Positions 1 through 12,407 are shown, counted from the stretch's first letter. The stretch is DNA of 64,000 nt from Tetmemena sp. SeJ-2015 (GCA_027382625.1 JAJKFJ010022485.1:24507-88506), one strand, 5' to 3'. The notes: generated by a model from the letters alone, not told the origin. Program-made: numbers and translations.

Positions 1-628
1 GCCCCAAGACATCTCTGGTCCAAGCCCCAGCTTGGTAAGTTCTGACCCAACACCCAAACTCTTAAAGTCCCCAACTGTTACTTATGATATGGCATTATAG
101 GCAGAAAGCCCCAGAAGACTACCAGATTCGGCTAGGACCCCACTGTGAAATCCATCTGGAGATTCGTGAGAGGATGGGTTGCTCAAAACCACAAGCTATA
201 CTACACCTTCGTTCTTCTCTGTAAGTTATACTGCTGTTGCTAATTATTTGTGCAGGCTCTTGGGGAGTATATCAATTCTGGTGGTACACCGTTGTCGGTT
301 ACTACAGACAGAGAAACCACCACGTAAGTCTCAAGTGAAAAGATAGAATTTTCCAACATTTTATTGGCATTATAATGAAATCTCATTATAAGATTTGCAA
401 TTATTAATTAAGTTGCTTATCACAATGGATGGATTTCATCTTGTTCTGAGTTTAAACCATAACGAGTGAATGCTGATTGTTTTATAGAGATCTCTCGCTT
501 ACGCCATCCAGAAGGAAAAGGAATGGGACCTCATCAAGCCCAAGGAAGAAGAAGAGGAGGAAGAGGAGGAGACTCCCGCCGCCGAAGGTGGAGAGGCAAC
601 TGCTGCCGCTGGAGAAGAGGAAGAATGA
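1..628 (+). CDS. Small single-pass membrane protein with acidic tail (5' partial)
   Basis: Four coding segments (1-34, 101-220, 256-323, 488-628) join in frame across introns with GTAAGT donors and ATTATAG, GTGCAG and TTTATAG acceptors; the second intron is only 35 bp. TAG is read as Gln at one site and TGA ends the frame at 626-628. The visible 120 or so residues are basic at first (RKPQKTTRF), then have one aromatic-rich hydrophobic stretch (YYTFVLLCSWGVYQFWWY) likely to span a membrane, and end in a run of Glu followed by an Ala/Glu tail. The start lies outside the window. I do not recognise the family. A small organellar membrane subunit would fit the composition, but this is only a guess. 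Confidence 0.6.
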
Positions 629-1089
629 GCGTCTCTCAGTGAGCTCATTCGCACCAAGAATAGCTAGCTCTCCGTCTTGAATGAATAGTCGTTCTGAAGA
701 AAGCCGAGTAATTAGCGAGATCAGCAACTGCAGTGATCAGCCTACCAGAAGCTTCTCAAGCTGAGCACTCAACAAGCTCTTCACAATCGACTATAATTCC
801 TATTTAAAATTATAATTCACAATCCCTCTACACTCAATTATTCCTCTCGTTTTAATGTCGAACTACAGAAATTGAATTTAATGATTAAACGAATAGTATT
901 TAAGTTTATATTAATATCAAGATGACAGACGCGCTTTGTTGTGTGCCCTGGCGTCAGAGTTATAAATATAAGGAGGTCCTATATTATTCGCATCTTCTGG
1001 TCGCCACCATTTCTGGATAGAATGGTCAGAGACGCCATTTTCTTGTCTGCCATCAGTTGCTCTAACTTTATAAGTCAGAAAACGACAGC
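629..1089. other. Convergent intergenic spacer
   Basis: Spacer between the stops of the membrane protein gene and the convergent H3 gene. It is AT-rich, with no open frame that looks coding on either strand. It presumably holds both 3' UTRs. Confidence 0.5.
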
Positions 1090-1672
<583 letters not shown>

Positions 1673-2757
1673 TTGAAAAAAAGAATGGATAGAGTTGGTC
1701 GATGAAGTTTAGGTATATTTATTACTATAGAATAATAGGACACGAATCCTTTTGAGGTCATCCTCACTTGAGAGACTAGGCACTTTCAATTATTTCTCAA
1801 GACAAGACCTCCAAAAATGCTATCTTTTTATTCGGACTCCACTTAAATTTCATAATTTCATGGCCTCGTTTTTGTTGTCCAACACTTTAATTATGGGAGG
1901 AATTAATTTACCATCAAATAGAAGTAAAATGATTAAATTTCTTGTATCTTTAGTTTGTTAAATTTATTACTGAATCTAATTTGATAGCAATTCAATTATT
2001 TAAAAACTAATTAAGGCAATATGATTAAGACTTATCACATAGCTGAACAGCAAAATGCGAAAAGATTGACCTACTATAAAAAAAATTATAAGTAAATCAG
2101 CGAATCGGAATAGAGAAAAAACATTTATATTTTGATGACTAACTTCTTCTTCTTCTTTTTTATTTATATTTTTTTAAAAATATAAAATCTGATTTCCTCC
2201 CGAATTCAATTTATAATTTATAAGAAAATGATATTAATTGTGCTCTTGAAAGAATTTTTAATTTCTGTGAAGGATAATAAGTTGCTCTGATAGAAATGAT
2301 AAGTTTTCTTTCATTGATAAGAAGCCATGTGAAAAGGAAATAGATCCATTTTCTTATCTCAGGATTCTCCCATCCCGAGGGGTATAATAAATAAGGGAGT
2401 CACTCAGTTCCAAGCCCTCTTCGATTGAATAAGAGCTAGGTCAAGATCTTAAATTTATCTTGAAAGTTGAGAAAATGATAAATAATTTAATTTAATTATC
2501 GACAATTTCAGCACTTCAATTTATTAATTTAATCTTAGCTTTACTTCACAACGATTATGAGGCATGGCTGTGAATCTATTGAATTCTTTTAGATGAAGTA
2601 CTTCAATTTGGAGGAATTTGAAAGTGTATAAATCTTTAAGTTTATAACTAGAGCAATAGCTAGAATATCGAATAATAAATCATACTGCACAACAGCTGCC
2701 CGCTCTTCGCTTAAAACGCAAAACTAAGATAGCTATTCTATCTCATCACCCTCAATC
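1673..2757. other. AT-rich intergenic region
   Basis: About 1.1 kb upstream of the minus-strand H3 and downstream of the minus-strand 14-3-3 gene. It is strongly AT-rich with short poly-T and TTC runs near 2140-2165. No convincing coding segment, RNA gene or repeat was seen. Confidence 0.45.
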
Positions 2758-3669
2758 TCACTGATCGTTCTTGCCTTCCTCGTCTCTGCCTGCATCTGCA
2801 AGGTCGCTTGTCCAGAGAGTCAGGTTATCTCTCAACAACTGCATGATTGTGGCAGAGTCTCTGTACTCGTCATCTTCAAGTCCATCAAGGTCTGCGATTG
2901 CATTGTCGAAAGCAGTCTTGGCTAGCTTGCAAGCGTGGTCGGGTGAGTTCAATATTTCATAGTAGAACACAGAGTAGTTCAGAGCTAATCCAAGACGAAT
3001 AGGGTGAGTGGTTTTCAAGTTCTCAGCCTCAGTGGTGGCAACCTTGTAGGATTCTTGTGCTTACTGGATCACAATTTTGCGTCTATATTCATAATTTTAG
3101 CATCCATTACTTATCTGCCATAAAGATTGATCTACATAGGAGAGCGAATTAGAACTTACCTCTCAGCATTTAAGAACTCTCCAAGATATCTGTAATAGTC
3201 TCCCTTCATCTTGTGGTAGAAGACCTTAGCCTCTGGGTTCTTGGAGCAGGGAATAAGAGGATTATCTAACAGCTTTAGTACATCATTGCAAATATCCTCA
3301 AGCTCTTTCTCTATCTTTTGGCGATAGCCCTTGATCAGGTCCACGAATTTGGAGTTCTATTTCAAAAGTTAATATGAGCTAGTACTTAAATTAAAATGCA
3401 ACTTACTCTGAACTCCTCTCTCTGCTGAATTGCTGAAATGGTTCTCCAGGCAGCTCTTCTTGATCCAACTGAGTTCTTATAAGCAACACTCAAAAGATTT
3501 CTCTCCTCGTTTGAAAGTTCTTGTCCGCTCTATTAACAAAGATATATCTTGAATACCAATAAGAAATACATACATTAGCGACCTCCTTCATGTATCTAAT
3601 CATATCTTCGTAGCGCTCTCCTTGCTCAGCAAGTCTTGCAAAGTAGATGTTGTCCTCTCTCTGGTTCAT
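2758..3669 (-). CDS. 14-3-3 family phosphoserine/phosphothreonine-binding protein
   Basis: Four exons (3574-3669, 3407-3529, 3160-3356, 2758-3082) separated by GT-AG introns of 44, 50 and 77 bp give a complete 246-residue protein, the usual 14-3-3 length. Motifs in order: [20 protein letters not shown] at the N-terminus, [19 protein letters not shown] (helix 3, with the basic phosphopeptide pocket Lys/Arg), a [16 protein letters not shown] match to helix 5 containing the second pocket Arg and Tyr, [20 protein letters not shown], and [20 protein letters not shown] helix 9. The tail is short and acidic, ending KNDQ. It acts as a dimeric cytosolic adaptor for phosphorylated clients. The reading frame is fully intact, unlike many neighbours, so this is probably a functional locus. 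Confidence 0.96.
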
Positions 3670-3789
3670 TTTTGATTTTAGAAATATTAATTATTTATTC
3701 TTTCAAATTCAAAACATTGATATATTGTAAAAAAAATTTTTATAAAAAATTAAATATGAAATTAATAGCAAAAAATGGATTGTATATAA

Positions 3790-4212
3790 TCAAAACCTGT
3801 CTCCTCTAATTCTGCGGGCGAGTAAAATATCTTTGGCCATAATGGTAACTCTCTTGGCATGGATAGCGCACAAATTTGTATCTTCAAAGAGTCCAACGAT
3901 GTAAGATTCAGCTGCTTCCTGAAGTGCGAGTAGCGATTGACTTTGGAATTTGATCTCAGTTTTGTAGGAAGTTGCGATTTCGCGCACTAGTCTTTGGAAG
4001 GGCAGCTTCCTAATCAGCAAGTTACTTGATTTCTGTAATTTGCGAATTTCTCTTAGTGCCACGGTTCCAGGTCTGAAGCGATGGGCCTTTTTTAAGCACG
4101 GTCTGCTTACCATCTTGCACAGTCACCTTTTCCCCGCAGCTTTGTTCATCAGGTTCTTTCTGGGAGCTTTGGCGCAGTGCATCTTTCTTGCGGTTTACTT
4201 GGTTCTTGCCAT
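3790..4212 (-). pseudogene. Histone H3 variant copy with frameshifts (left arm)
   Basis: This is the left member of a head-to-head H3 pair. The sequence follows the intact copies from ATG (4210-4212) to TGA (3790-3792), but two indels, +2 and +1, lie between codons for NKAA and KKAHRF. Between them the frame shifts and meets a TGA, so translation would stop after about 27 residues. Because the two indels sum to +3, the core returns to frame and reads through [10 protein letters not shown] to RRIRGDRF. Pro of the MPKD motif is Ala, and Glu of SSELL is Asn. Both indels are in T/C homopolymers, so an assembly error is possible, but divergence at other codons favours genuine decay. Confidence 0.8.
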
Positions 4213-4387
4213 TTTGGATTTTGATTTGGAATGTAGAAGTTCTAGTTTATATTTATTATAGTGGTAAAATTTATTTATTCAGTCACTATAAATTTTTGAA
4301 TATTCAAATCAGTTCAAATACTCTTCATAATTAAAATTTTTATAATAAATATATATATCCTTTACTTTTTAAATTCCAAAATCCAAA
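4213..4387. promoter_or_regulatory. Palindromic bidirectional H3 promoter, left arm
   Basis: The 175 bp between the two divergent H3 start codons is an imperfect inverted repeat: the ATG-proximal 60-70 bp on each side (TTTGGAATTT...TTTATTATAG and its complement) mirror each other around a centre near 4300. It probably serves as a shared bidirectional promoter and 5' UTRs. TATA-like ATAAATATAT stretches occur on both sides. Confidence 0.6.
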
Positions 4388-4807
4388 ATGGCAAGAACCA
4401 AGTAAACCGCAAGAAAGATGCACTGCGCCAAAGCTCCCAGAAAGAACCTGATGAACAAAGCTGCGAGGAAAGTGACTGTGCAAGATGGTAAGCAGACCGT
4501 GCTCAAGAAAGCCCACCGCTTCAGACCTGGAACCGTGGCACTAAGAGAAATCCGCAAACTGTAAAAGTCAAGTGACTTGTTGATTAGGAAACTGCCTTTC
4601 CAAAGACTGGTGCGCGAAATCGCAACTTCCTACAAAACTGAGATCAAATTCCAAAGTCAATCGCTACTCGCACTGCAGGAAGCAGCTGAATCTTACATCG
4701 TTGGACTCTTTGAAGATACAAATTTGTGCGCTATCCATGCCAAGAGAGTTACTATTATGCCCAAAGATATTTTACTCGCCCGCAGAATTAGAGGAGACAG
4801 GTTTTGA
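4388..4807 (+). CDS. Divergent histone H3 variant (intact, left arm)
   Basis: Uninterrupted 139-codon frame from ATG to TGA when TAA is read as Gln (codon 6 of the frame, H3 Q5, and again within LQKSS). The core is clearly H3: [56 protein letters not shown]. The tail is unusual: ARTKQTARK is kept but residues 10-12 are Met-His-Cys instead of Ser-Thr-Gly; K14, K18, K23 and K27 are kept; Ser28 is Val; and the segment after K27 ([14 protein letters not shown]) is three residues longer than canonical and has Ala for Pro38. Phospho-switches at S10, T11 and S28 are therefore absent. It differs from the 12.4-13.4 kb copies mainly at SSDLL versus SSELL. Confidence 0.93.
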
Positions 4808-5826
4808 TCAACTACAATCCATTTTTTGCTATTAATTTCCGATTTAATTTTTCAAACTACAATAATACTTCTTTGTTTTTATTTTGTAAATTTAATTTCA
4901 CATTTATTCATCAATCTTTTTAACTAACTCATTCAGATTTTCATTCAATTCTTTTTTTAAATAATTATTTTCTAAATATATTTTTCTTTGACTGAACTAC
5001 ACCTTCTCCTTATGTTAAATGTAATTTACTTTTATTCTATGCCTTAAAAAATTAAAATTAAGAGATATTGTTTTTCTTCCAATGGTTATAATATAGTTTT
5101 TTATTTTTTTAATGAACATTTCTTATTAATTTGCTTTCTTATTCATAAATTTTATATTACACTTTTCATATAATTGCTGAATCTATACTTTGAATCCTTA
5201 ATAGAGAGTTTGACCAATTTTGTATTTAAATATTTTCTTAAAATATAGATAAATCTAATAAAAATGTTGATTTTACTCAACCAACATGAAGATTATAAAT
5301 TTTAAAAAGTTTCAACCTTCCAAGAGTTTTCTTATTCTGATTTAATGTTTTTAAAAAAAAGGTAAATTTTAATATTTTTTACTTTGAATATTTTATAATA
5401 ATTTTAAGGAATTAAAGCACCTCTTTTGACATATATAAATTAGGTAAAGCAAGAAGATTCTATCATTTAATACTTGAGGTCACCCCCTTTTCTTACAAAT
5501 TAAATATAATCATAATTGTCTAACCTATATTTATGTTTTTGACATGTCTAGCAATAAGTTTTTATTCCTTTCTTAAATCTTTTAAATGATGTTTGGCTTT
5601 AATAATAGAAATGTTTCTTTAATTATCTGTTCAAAAATGAGGTAATTGTCATCTTCTCATGCTGACATATTTTAATAAATTGAAGAGATTCTTAATTTAT
5701 TTAATTAAATATTAGATTATAAAAATATTTAAGTAGTATTTTATCTAGTCATATATATAATGTATTAATAATGTAAATTCTTCGAAGCTCTCTCCTAGCT
5801 ATATATATTGTTGTGTTAATATTCTA
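4808..5826. other. AT-rich spacer containing a TTLL 3'-end remnant
   Basis: The first 150 bp matches the sequence downstream of the right-arm H3 genes. On the minus strand (about 4908-4965) it encodes a degraded version of the C-terminal tail of the TTLL gene at 13.5 kb (ELNENLNELVKKIDEQM, then TGA), so a piece of that gene's 3' end was carried in the duplication. The rest, about 5000-5820, is very AT-rich and has no counterpart in the right arm, where the equivalent interval is only about 410 bp. Part of it may therefore be an insertion or an IES. Confidence 0.5.
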
Positions 5827-6291
5827 GCTACTCCTACACATGCAGCATTTTCTAATCCAATCTTGGATTCATTGAATGGAGAATCTGTTGGGAAAGCTTT
5901 GAAAGATCCTGTAGTAAATCTTTTGTTGGTTTCAGCTAAACTTTCATGGAAAATAATATCTGCAAACTAAGGAGCTACTGTGACTGTAATGGTTCTTGCT
6001 TCATTTGTTGGACTTGAAACGATTAGATATCTCAAAAATAATTACCCTGATATCCCTATTGAGGAATTACGGCAATACGGAGCAATCGTATCATGTGCGG
6101 CTGGAGGCTTCATTGGATGGCTTGTACCTGGCTTCGGACAGATTGTAGGATGTATAGTTGGGGCAGCAGGTTTTGTACTATCAACTCTATTGAATGATGT
6201 GAAGGCTTAAATTGATTGGAAGAAATTAGATTAAATTCTAAAAGAGAATGAAAATATAATATAAAATATTTTAAGGAGGAAATGTTAATGA
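5827..6291 (+). CDS. Glycine-rich small membrane protein (5' end uncertain)
   Basis: An open frame from about 5827 runs through two internal TAA Gln codons to TGA at 6289-6291. It encodes roughly 150 residues with a soluble start (NGESVGKALKDP), a helix (YLKNNYPDIPIEELRQYGAI) and a Gly-rich hydrophobic hairpin (GGFIGWLVPGFGQIVG...GAAGF) that looks like a glycine-zipper membrane segment. The upstream edge is preceded by ATTCTAG, a possible intron acceptor, and I could not find a certain start codon. A mirror-image, frame-broken copy lies at 11.56-11.99 kb. The family is not recognised. Confidence 0.55.
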
Positions 6292-6735
6292 GAGCTGAAA
6301 GAAGATTTTGTGATATATATTTAAGGATATTTATTTTGTCTTTAATGAAGACCTCAGTAAAGAGATTCTTCCTTTAAAGAATCTAACAAATTTATCTTTT
6401 TTTTAAGTCTTGGGTTTTAAAGGATAAATAAATGCTAACATTAAATTATTAAAATAATTATTTATTCTTTTTTATGCCTAAGGATTTGAAAACAGTTTTA
6501 CTGATAGACTCTGAGCAGAATTAGATACACATGAGATCAAGTGCCATGTTGAAGGTGCTTCCATTGATGAATTCAAGATTCTGGAGAGCAGCTTACTACC
6601 CACTTTCTATCATACCAGTTTTCATTCGTGACAATTCAAATTTTATAATCAATTATTTCTTATTACTCTAAGCATATATTGAGTGTGTACAAATTAGTCA
6701 AGTCTCTTATTTAATCATTTTCATAGCTTTTCATT
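6292..6735. other. Spacer with a short coding-like island
   Basis: AT-rich flanks surround a less AT-rich island at about 6500-6635 that is open in more than one plus frame (for example a frame containing KCHVEGASIDEFKILESSLL). It has no start and no recognisable family. It could be a stray gene fragment or a coding segment of a scrambled gene. Confidence 0.3.
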
Positions 6736-6815
6736 CAAACCCCAAAACCCCATAAAAATATGATAAGAAAGTGAAAATAAGTTTATGTATATAATTAATT
6801 TCTTTATTTAATACT
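6736..6815 (+). repeat. TBE left inverted terminal repeat
   Basis: C4A4 telomere-like repeat followed by ATGATAAGAAAGTGAAAATA and an AT-rich tail. Its inverted partner is at 11296-11355, and related ends are at 62828 and 63774. Confidence 0.85.
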
Positions 6816-8021
6816 ATTTAAATATTCTATGTGCTTATAAATTTTTTTAAACCCTAAACATGGCAATCTAAGAGTCTTCTAGGAAGTGTGACCTTGAACG
6901 GTCTGTCTTTCATATTCTTCTGGAATTTTAATTCTTTTAAGTGCTCCTCTTATTCTCGAGAATAACTGAGTGTTATGGGTTTTATAAGATGTGCTCTTTG
7001 ATTTATTATCTTCCTCTTCTTAGACTTTTTCATAATGGTTCTGTATTACCGTGTTTGTCCCGTTATCTTTACAGATGTCTTTGTTGCCGAATATATTATG
7101 TATCATTCTTTCCACTTTTCTACACTAGTAGTATTTTCCCTGGTGTTCATATGCTATTCAAGTATGATTTGCACTATATGACCTTATAATGTCCAGCTGC
7201 ACTTTTGTAACGTTATGAGCCAAGTCTGTTCCTCTAATGGGAAGTAGCTTCTGCAGTTCTTGCCACCGATGCTTCTCAATGTTTTCTTCTTCTTACAAAC
7301 CTCTTGTTGAGGGTGGAGGACAGTTTTGCTCTGCAACTTTGGTTCCAAAATTTAATCATGATTGATGTCTCATGGAGTTGAATTTTCTCTGTGCTACGAA
7401 TCCCAACTCATGCACTCCAATCACTCCTTCTATTACGGAGGTAGTGATGAATATGCAGTAGAGCTAGTACTGTGTTGCGCCATCTTTGTGCTTGAGAAAT
7501 TTCTTTGTTGATCTTCCCATTTTAGGAAGGCGAATGGCGATGATAATCATGATGGATAAGAACACCAGCAAGATGTAGAGTACGTACTTCAAGTTTTTGT
7601 CCCTCGCTTATCTCAATCAACACGGTCAGTTCGTTCGCGAACTCAAGAACCCCTCTTTGTCCTTCTTGTACTAAATGGTTAATTCGTAAGGGAATAATTG
7701 TAAGTTCATATTATCTCTTCTTGTATTGATGGTGTCTCTTTCGCTTCGTCATTCAGCAAGGGGGAGGTTAATTTTTGAAACACACTCCTCCAAAGTTTCA
7801 TACTCTCTAAAGCATGTGAGTCTTTGCTTTGAGCATAGCTTGAAACTTTATTGATCTATACCATAACACTAAGGCTTCTTGAATATCACGAACTCATATC
7901 TTCTTCTATCTTTCTTTTCTCCCCTTTCGCTTCCTCGTTTTAGTTGAAATCTTGTCAAATGTGTTAGGTCTGTGCTTGTCTTACTGTGCACCATCTTTAA
8001 AGTTTTCTTTATCCTCAATTA

Positions 8022-8440
8022 TTACGAACTCAGCCATATGCTTCTTCTCCATGTGTTTTTCTTGAGGAAAGCAGAGTTATAGAATTTCTGCTCACAAATT
8101 GAGCAAGGATAGCGACCTTGTGCCTTTCTAATTGCTTTCATATAGATCTTAGGTTGTCTGAGTGGACTTCCTTGATGTGCCGCTTGATGCTCTGAGGATA
8201 TTCGAAACTTGTCGTTGACATTACTGCGCATTCAAAAGTTTTCTTTCTCCTTCATGTGAATCTCTGGATGCAGCAACAAAGAGGAGCATCAGTGTTGCTG
8301 TATATTGTGTTAATATCGCTCTCACCTGACTTCTCAATCTTCTAGGTTGACCATATTTAAGCACAGAGATTCTTCTTGCTCCGAGCTCCAAGTTCAGAGA
8401 GCTCTCCCCTTGCACTTAGTGCACTCACAGCATTTTGTTT
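8022..8440 (-). pseudogene. Remnant of T​BE C2H2 zinc-finger protein
   Basis: On the minus strand, pieces of C2H2 fingers are visible in different frames: YPCSICEQKFYNSAFL followed, after a one-base insertion in an A run, by KHMEKKHMAEF, which supplies the paired His; and upstream SIKRHIKEVHSDNL, another finger end, in a different frame. Several frameshifts separate them. TBE elements carry a gene for a zinc-finger protein of about 57 kDa, and this position inside a TBE fits that gene. The protein cannot be made from this copy. Confidence 0.6.
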
Positions 8441-11295
8441 GGTTGCTGTTCCGCAACAGTTTGATTTTAGCTTGTGTGTTTAAGGGTTGTACTTTGTTTT
8501 CTATAGCGTAGTTGGTTGCCCATCTTTAAAATTTCAAATTTGTTAGAAAATTAATGAAGAGCGCCTGCCACTTAATTTATTATGTTGCTGTGCCTAGGTG
8601 CAGGCACACACTGAGAGCATCAGAGTGAAAGAGTCAGTTATTGGATGGTTCTTCATCTTCTTATTTATTTTTATATTTGTGCTCCATATTTATTGCTCTA
8701 TTCTGCTTGATTTTTGCTACGATTAAGTTCAACGCAGCAGTTAGTAGTGCTTATTACTAATGTCCGTTGGCCACCATGTTAGTAATGTCGACGCCACGAA
8801 AGGCTTAAAAATAGCTGGCTACTTACATACAACTCGATTGTAACTGCTCTATTGTTGCAGCAATTTAGTATTTGCCTAACTTAATTAAAGTTTTTAAGCA
8901 GTATATATTAGTATTAATTTAATGGCCACTTTACTATTAAAAAAGGAGCTCCCATACTTCACATACTTGCACCTGATTCCGCTATAGTTCCTCTAGCTCT
9001 ATCTAATTTCAGCTTGTTCACCTATAGATCTCCTATTTGTAAAAGTAGTAAGACTTTTATGCTTCTTTCGGATCTAGATTCATTATTAATAATTATAACT
9101 TTTGTATTTTCTATATATAGAACTACGAGTAACTCGGCAAGATGGGTGGAAAACTTGAATGTTTAATGAGAATTAAGTAGTGGAGCCGCAATGAGTTGAG
9201 CTAACAGGTTTCCGTAAGCAAGGAGACCTCTAACAGGTACTTACTTAGCAAAGGTGAATTGAAGCTCCTCATGCTATGGAGTATAATAATCTTAGTTGGT
9301 TTTTCCTTCACAATGTATGGAACAAAAGATCTGTTCCCAAAGAATTTCTTTGCTGAATGGAAGAGAAGTCTTTCTCAATTAAAGAGTCGATGTTCCAACA
9401 TTGAATGAAGATGCCAAACTATTCCTGAGAATCTCAGTCTATATTGTAATGACGAGAATGTGATGGGAAGATTCCGGAGGTTTTTGCTCTTATTTCCTTC
9501 TAAACAAGTTGGATCATAACCTCAAATACAGATGTTGCCAAGAACTGAATTGGTCTTCTTTGGCCGTCCTTGCTACTGTAAATATCGTGCAGAGTACCTC
9601 AGAAGATATCATTGAAGATGCATCACAGTGAATGAGATTCTTAATGTGTAGTAGGAGAAGATCCAAAAGAAGCAATGAGATAGTTATGTGCAGCGACTGA
9701 ATGGTTTGAGCACTATTTCAGTAAGTATCCTAGTTTCTTCTTAGTAAAGTTTGAGAGTTTAACCTGTGTAGAGAAAGCCTTGTTGCACTGTGGGCGATCT
9801 ACTTTTAATTGAAGAGAGCAAGGTTTCTTGATGCTAACGGTATAGCAAATATACATAGCTATTGAAAGGTGATCAAGCGTTATCATCTTATATATACTTA
9901 GGGTGCGGAGGACGTTAGATGCATCTAGTATGCGTGTTAGCATTGGATTTCGAATTGTAATTGAGCGAGTCTTGCTTCCATCAGTGGTTCATTCATACAG
10001 TAAGGATGAGAAATTGTATATCATCTTTTAAAGAATCCTTTCTTCCATAAGTAAGTCAATAAGTGACTTAAGGTCATTAATTGTTAATGCTTAATATAGC
10101 TTTTCTCTTAAATATTTAACTCTAAACTATCATCTTCTGCAACTATAACTTTGTCTTCCTTCTTTCTCATTCTTTCTCTTGCTACTATCTTACTTATTAA
10201 ATTCCTCTGTAGTCGATAGCTATCTTATGCAATTCAAGTGTAAGAGCCAGTTCAGTCTTCTTTATAGTGTTTCTTTAGACTTTAAGTTCTCAGTAATAAC
10301 TCAAATGCCGTTTGACTTCTGGTTCGTAGTATGTGAACAATTATAATAACAGTGAGTGATGTTCAATTCTTTCTAGCGTAATTGCCCTTCTTCGCTCCTT
10401 TGCTTGTGTACGCTGGAGGTTGTTCTTACTGAGTAGAACGATCTCTACCTGTCTGTGAAATCTTCTTTCTGAGGCTTTTCTTAAGGAACGCAACATTACC
10501 TGCTTTCTCTCTTGATTGAGCGAGGATGAAGGACAATAGCTTCTAAGCCTGAAGTCTTCGCTGATTCCTGCAAGGTAACGCATCATTGTAGTTATATTTT
10601 ATGACTTTCTAACGTTCGTATACTTTCTATGTTTATCGTGCTTCTTGTATCTAACTCTGTTTTCCTGCATGAAGGTTGTTTGTGTGTGGACATCTTAGAA
10701 TTATGTCAGCAGCATAAATAACTTACGCTATCCTCTTCTCACTAATTTCGCTGAGCCAGGTGTAAATTAGATTATTTTCAGTAATTAATTATATATTAAA
10801 ATTGGCTTTAGTTGAGGGTCTTATATACGCGCTTCACTGCGATTCCCTAAACAGTTTTGATACGTTATGCCATTTAAGGATAGATTGTTTTTGCTGAGCA
10901 GTTCTATTATCGGAGAGATCTTTGAGATAATGTGAATTTACTTATCTTATGGAAAGATCTTTCGCTGCTGACTATTTTATCCAATACTTGAAGTGCGCTT
11001 AGTGTGGGCGAAGAAGTTGAGGTATTAATTTCAATTTATTTAATATGATGTGCTATCTTTTGAAACTTAGAAGTGTCAATTGAGGTAACATTGCTGCAAC
11101 TCCTACTTTCTCATCTCTGCAAGCAACTTTCAAATGCGAGAGTATAGTGTTCGCTTGGCACTCTCAACATTTTTTGCGATGGATTTGATTTTGGGCGGTA
11201 TTACTACTGATAAGGGGACTAAATCCATCCCTTAGAGAAAATGAAACTGAGATGGATGGGTATTTTTTTGGGAAATTTCCTTTAGTTTAAAGTTT

Positions 11296-11355
11296 AAATA
11301 AGAAATTAATTTTTCACAACTTATTTTACTTTCTTATCATTTATGGGTTTTTTAA
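11296..11355 (-). repeat. TBE right inverted terminal repeat (telomeric part decayed)
   Basis: Read on the minus strand this matches the left terminal repeat over AAATAAGAAATTAAT and TTACTTTCTTATCAT. The GGGGTTTT tract is reduced to GGGTTTTTT. Confidence 0.75.
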
Positions 11356-11559
11356 TGAAAAAATTTAAAAATTTTAAAATTTTTTAACTAATTTTTATCA
11401 ATTTTTATTGCTAAAAGATATACATAGTTTGCAATTAAAATTAGATAAATCAAAAAAAAAAAGAAAAGACAAAATTTATACTATATAAATTCATAATAAG
11501 AATTAATTTTTCGCCTTAGCATGCTGCTTTGTTCTTGTAATTCTTTCATTAGCTTTTCA
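11356..11559. other. AT-rich spacer beside the TBE right end
   Basis: Poly-A/T-rich DNA between the TBE end and the mirrored copy of the glycine-rich membrane gene. It shows no coding signal. Confidence 0.4.
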
Positions 11560-11995
11560 TTTTCCTATAGAATTCTTTCTAATATTATCCAATCAATTTA
11601 AGGCTTCGTCATACCATCCATATAAGTACACCCATACCATATAATACCTAACTATGCATCCCATAAATCGCCCAAGCCTGGTATAATCCATCCGATGATG
11701 ACCCCTACATAACAAAAAAATATTGGTCCTATATAAGAGCGTAACTGCTCAATTGGAATATCTGGAAAATTATTTTGTAGGTATTTCATAGTTTCTGGTC
11801 CAGCTTGTGAATCAAGAATTATTCCAGTCAATTAGTTCCTTAGTTTGCAGATAATATTGTCCATAAAGATTATCTGAAATCAATAAAGATCTATCACGGG
11901 ATCTTTCAAGGCCCTCCCAACTGATTCTCCATTAAATGTATTCAAGAATGCTTTAAATACTGTTGCATTTGTTGAATAGCAAGAAGTATCAAAAT
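11560..11995 (-). pseudogene. Decayed mirror copy of the glycine-rich membrane gene
   Basis: Minus-strand sequence parallels the gene at 5827-6291: NGESVGRALKDPVIDL corresponds to NGESVGKALKDPVVNL, then the ISAN region, a YLQNNFPDIPIEQLR counterpart, and the terminal segment around LNWLDNI. TGA codons and indels interrupt the frame soon after NGESVGRALKDP, and the Gly-rich hairpin is eroded. Its position and inverted orientation make it part of the right arm of the duplication. Confidence 0.65.
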
Positions 11996-12199
11996 ATTAA
12001 AGCAGGGAAAAATTTGAGATTTCATTTTTATTTTATATTACAAAAGTATAATTTTATTTTAAATATTTTTAAATAGATATTTAAAAATAATTAGAATATC
12101 TTTTAATTAACTTAATTATGGAAAAAACAAACTTTTGGAAAACTAAATTTGCTTAAATTTCAATTCAATCTTTAAAATTAAAAAGATTTCATTAAAATA

Positions 12200-12335
12200 A
12201 ATGTTAAAAAATGAAAATAATTAACAAAAAGTATAAATAAAGCATAAAATTAAAAATAGAAAAGATTTGTATGAAAATCTGAGTGAGTTAGTTTAAAAGA
12301 TTGATGAATAAATGTGAAATTAAATTTACAAAATA
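12200..12335 (+). pseudogene. TTLL C-terminal tail remnant
   Basis: Plus-strand sequence ending in KDLYENLSELVQKIDEQM then TGA is the same C-terminal tail as the TTLL gene at 13522, inverted and detached from the rest of the gene. It lies convergent to the right-arm minus-strand H3, just as the true TTLL end lies convergent to the plus-strand H3. It marks the extent of the palindromic duplication. Confidence 0.65.
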
Positions 12336-12407
12336 AAAATGATGAAGTATTATTGTAGTTTGAAAAATTAAATATGAAATTAATTGCCTCAAATTAATTG
12401 TGGGCTA

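Larger units (their letters stand above)
3790..6291 (+). repeat. Left arm of a large inverted duplication (H3 pair plus membrane protein)
   Basis: The block [H3 minus, palindromic promoter, H3 plus, TTLL tail, Gly-rich membrane gene] reappears in opposite orientation at about 11.56-13.6 kb. Order and orientation of all components are mirrored, and the H3 portions are nearly identical at the protein level. The arms flank the TBE element at 6736-11355. Confidence 0.85.
6736..11355. mobile_element. Decayed telomere-bearing element (TBE-like transposon)
   Basis: The left end starts with CAAACCCCAAAACCCC, close to the 17-base C4A4 telomeric terminus of Oxytricha TBE elements, followed by an inverted terminal repeat of about 60 more bases. 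The right end (11296-11355) is the inverted copy: CTTTCTTATCAT is shared, and its telomeric part has decayed to ATGGGTTTTTT. The element is about 4.6 kb and less AT-rich than its surroundings. TBEs are eliminated during macronuclear development and encode a transposase, a small protein and a zinc-finger/kinase protein. The only recognisable remnant is zinc-finger coding at 8.0-8.4 kb; no intact transposase frame was found. A second copy in the opposite orientation starts at 63774. Confidence 0.85.

Noticed and set aside
9100..10600. Search for an intact TBE transposase (DDE) frame
   Set aside because: Scattered 60-80 codon frames occur, but none shows a DDE motif or continuous family resemblance. 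Only the zinc-finger remnant was strong enough to report.
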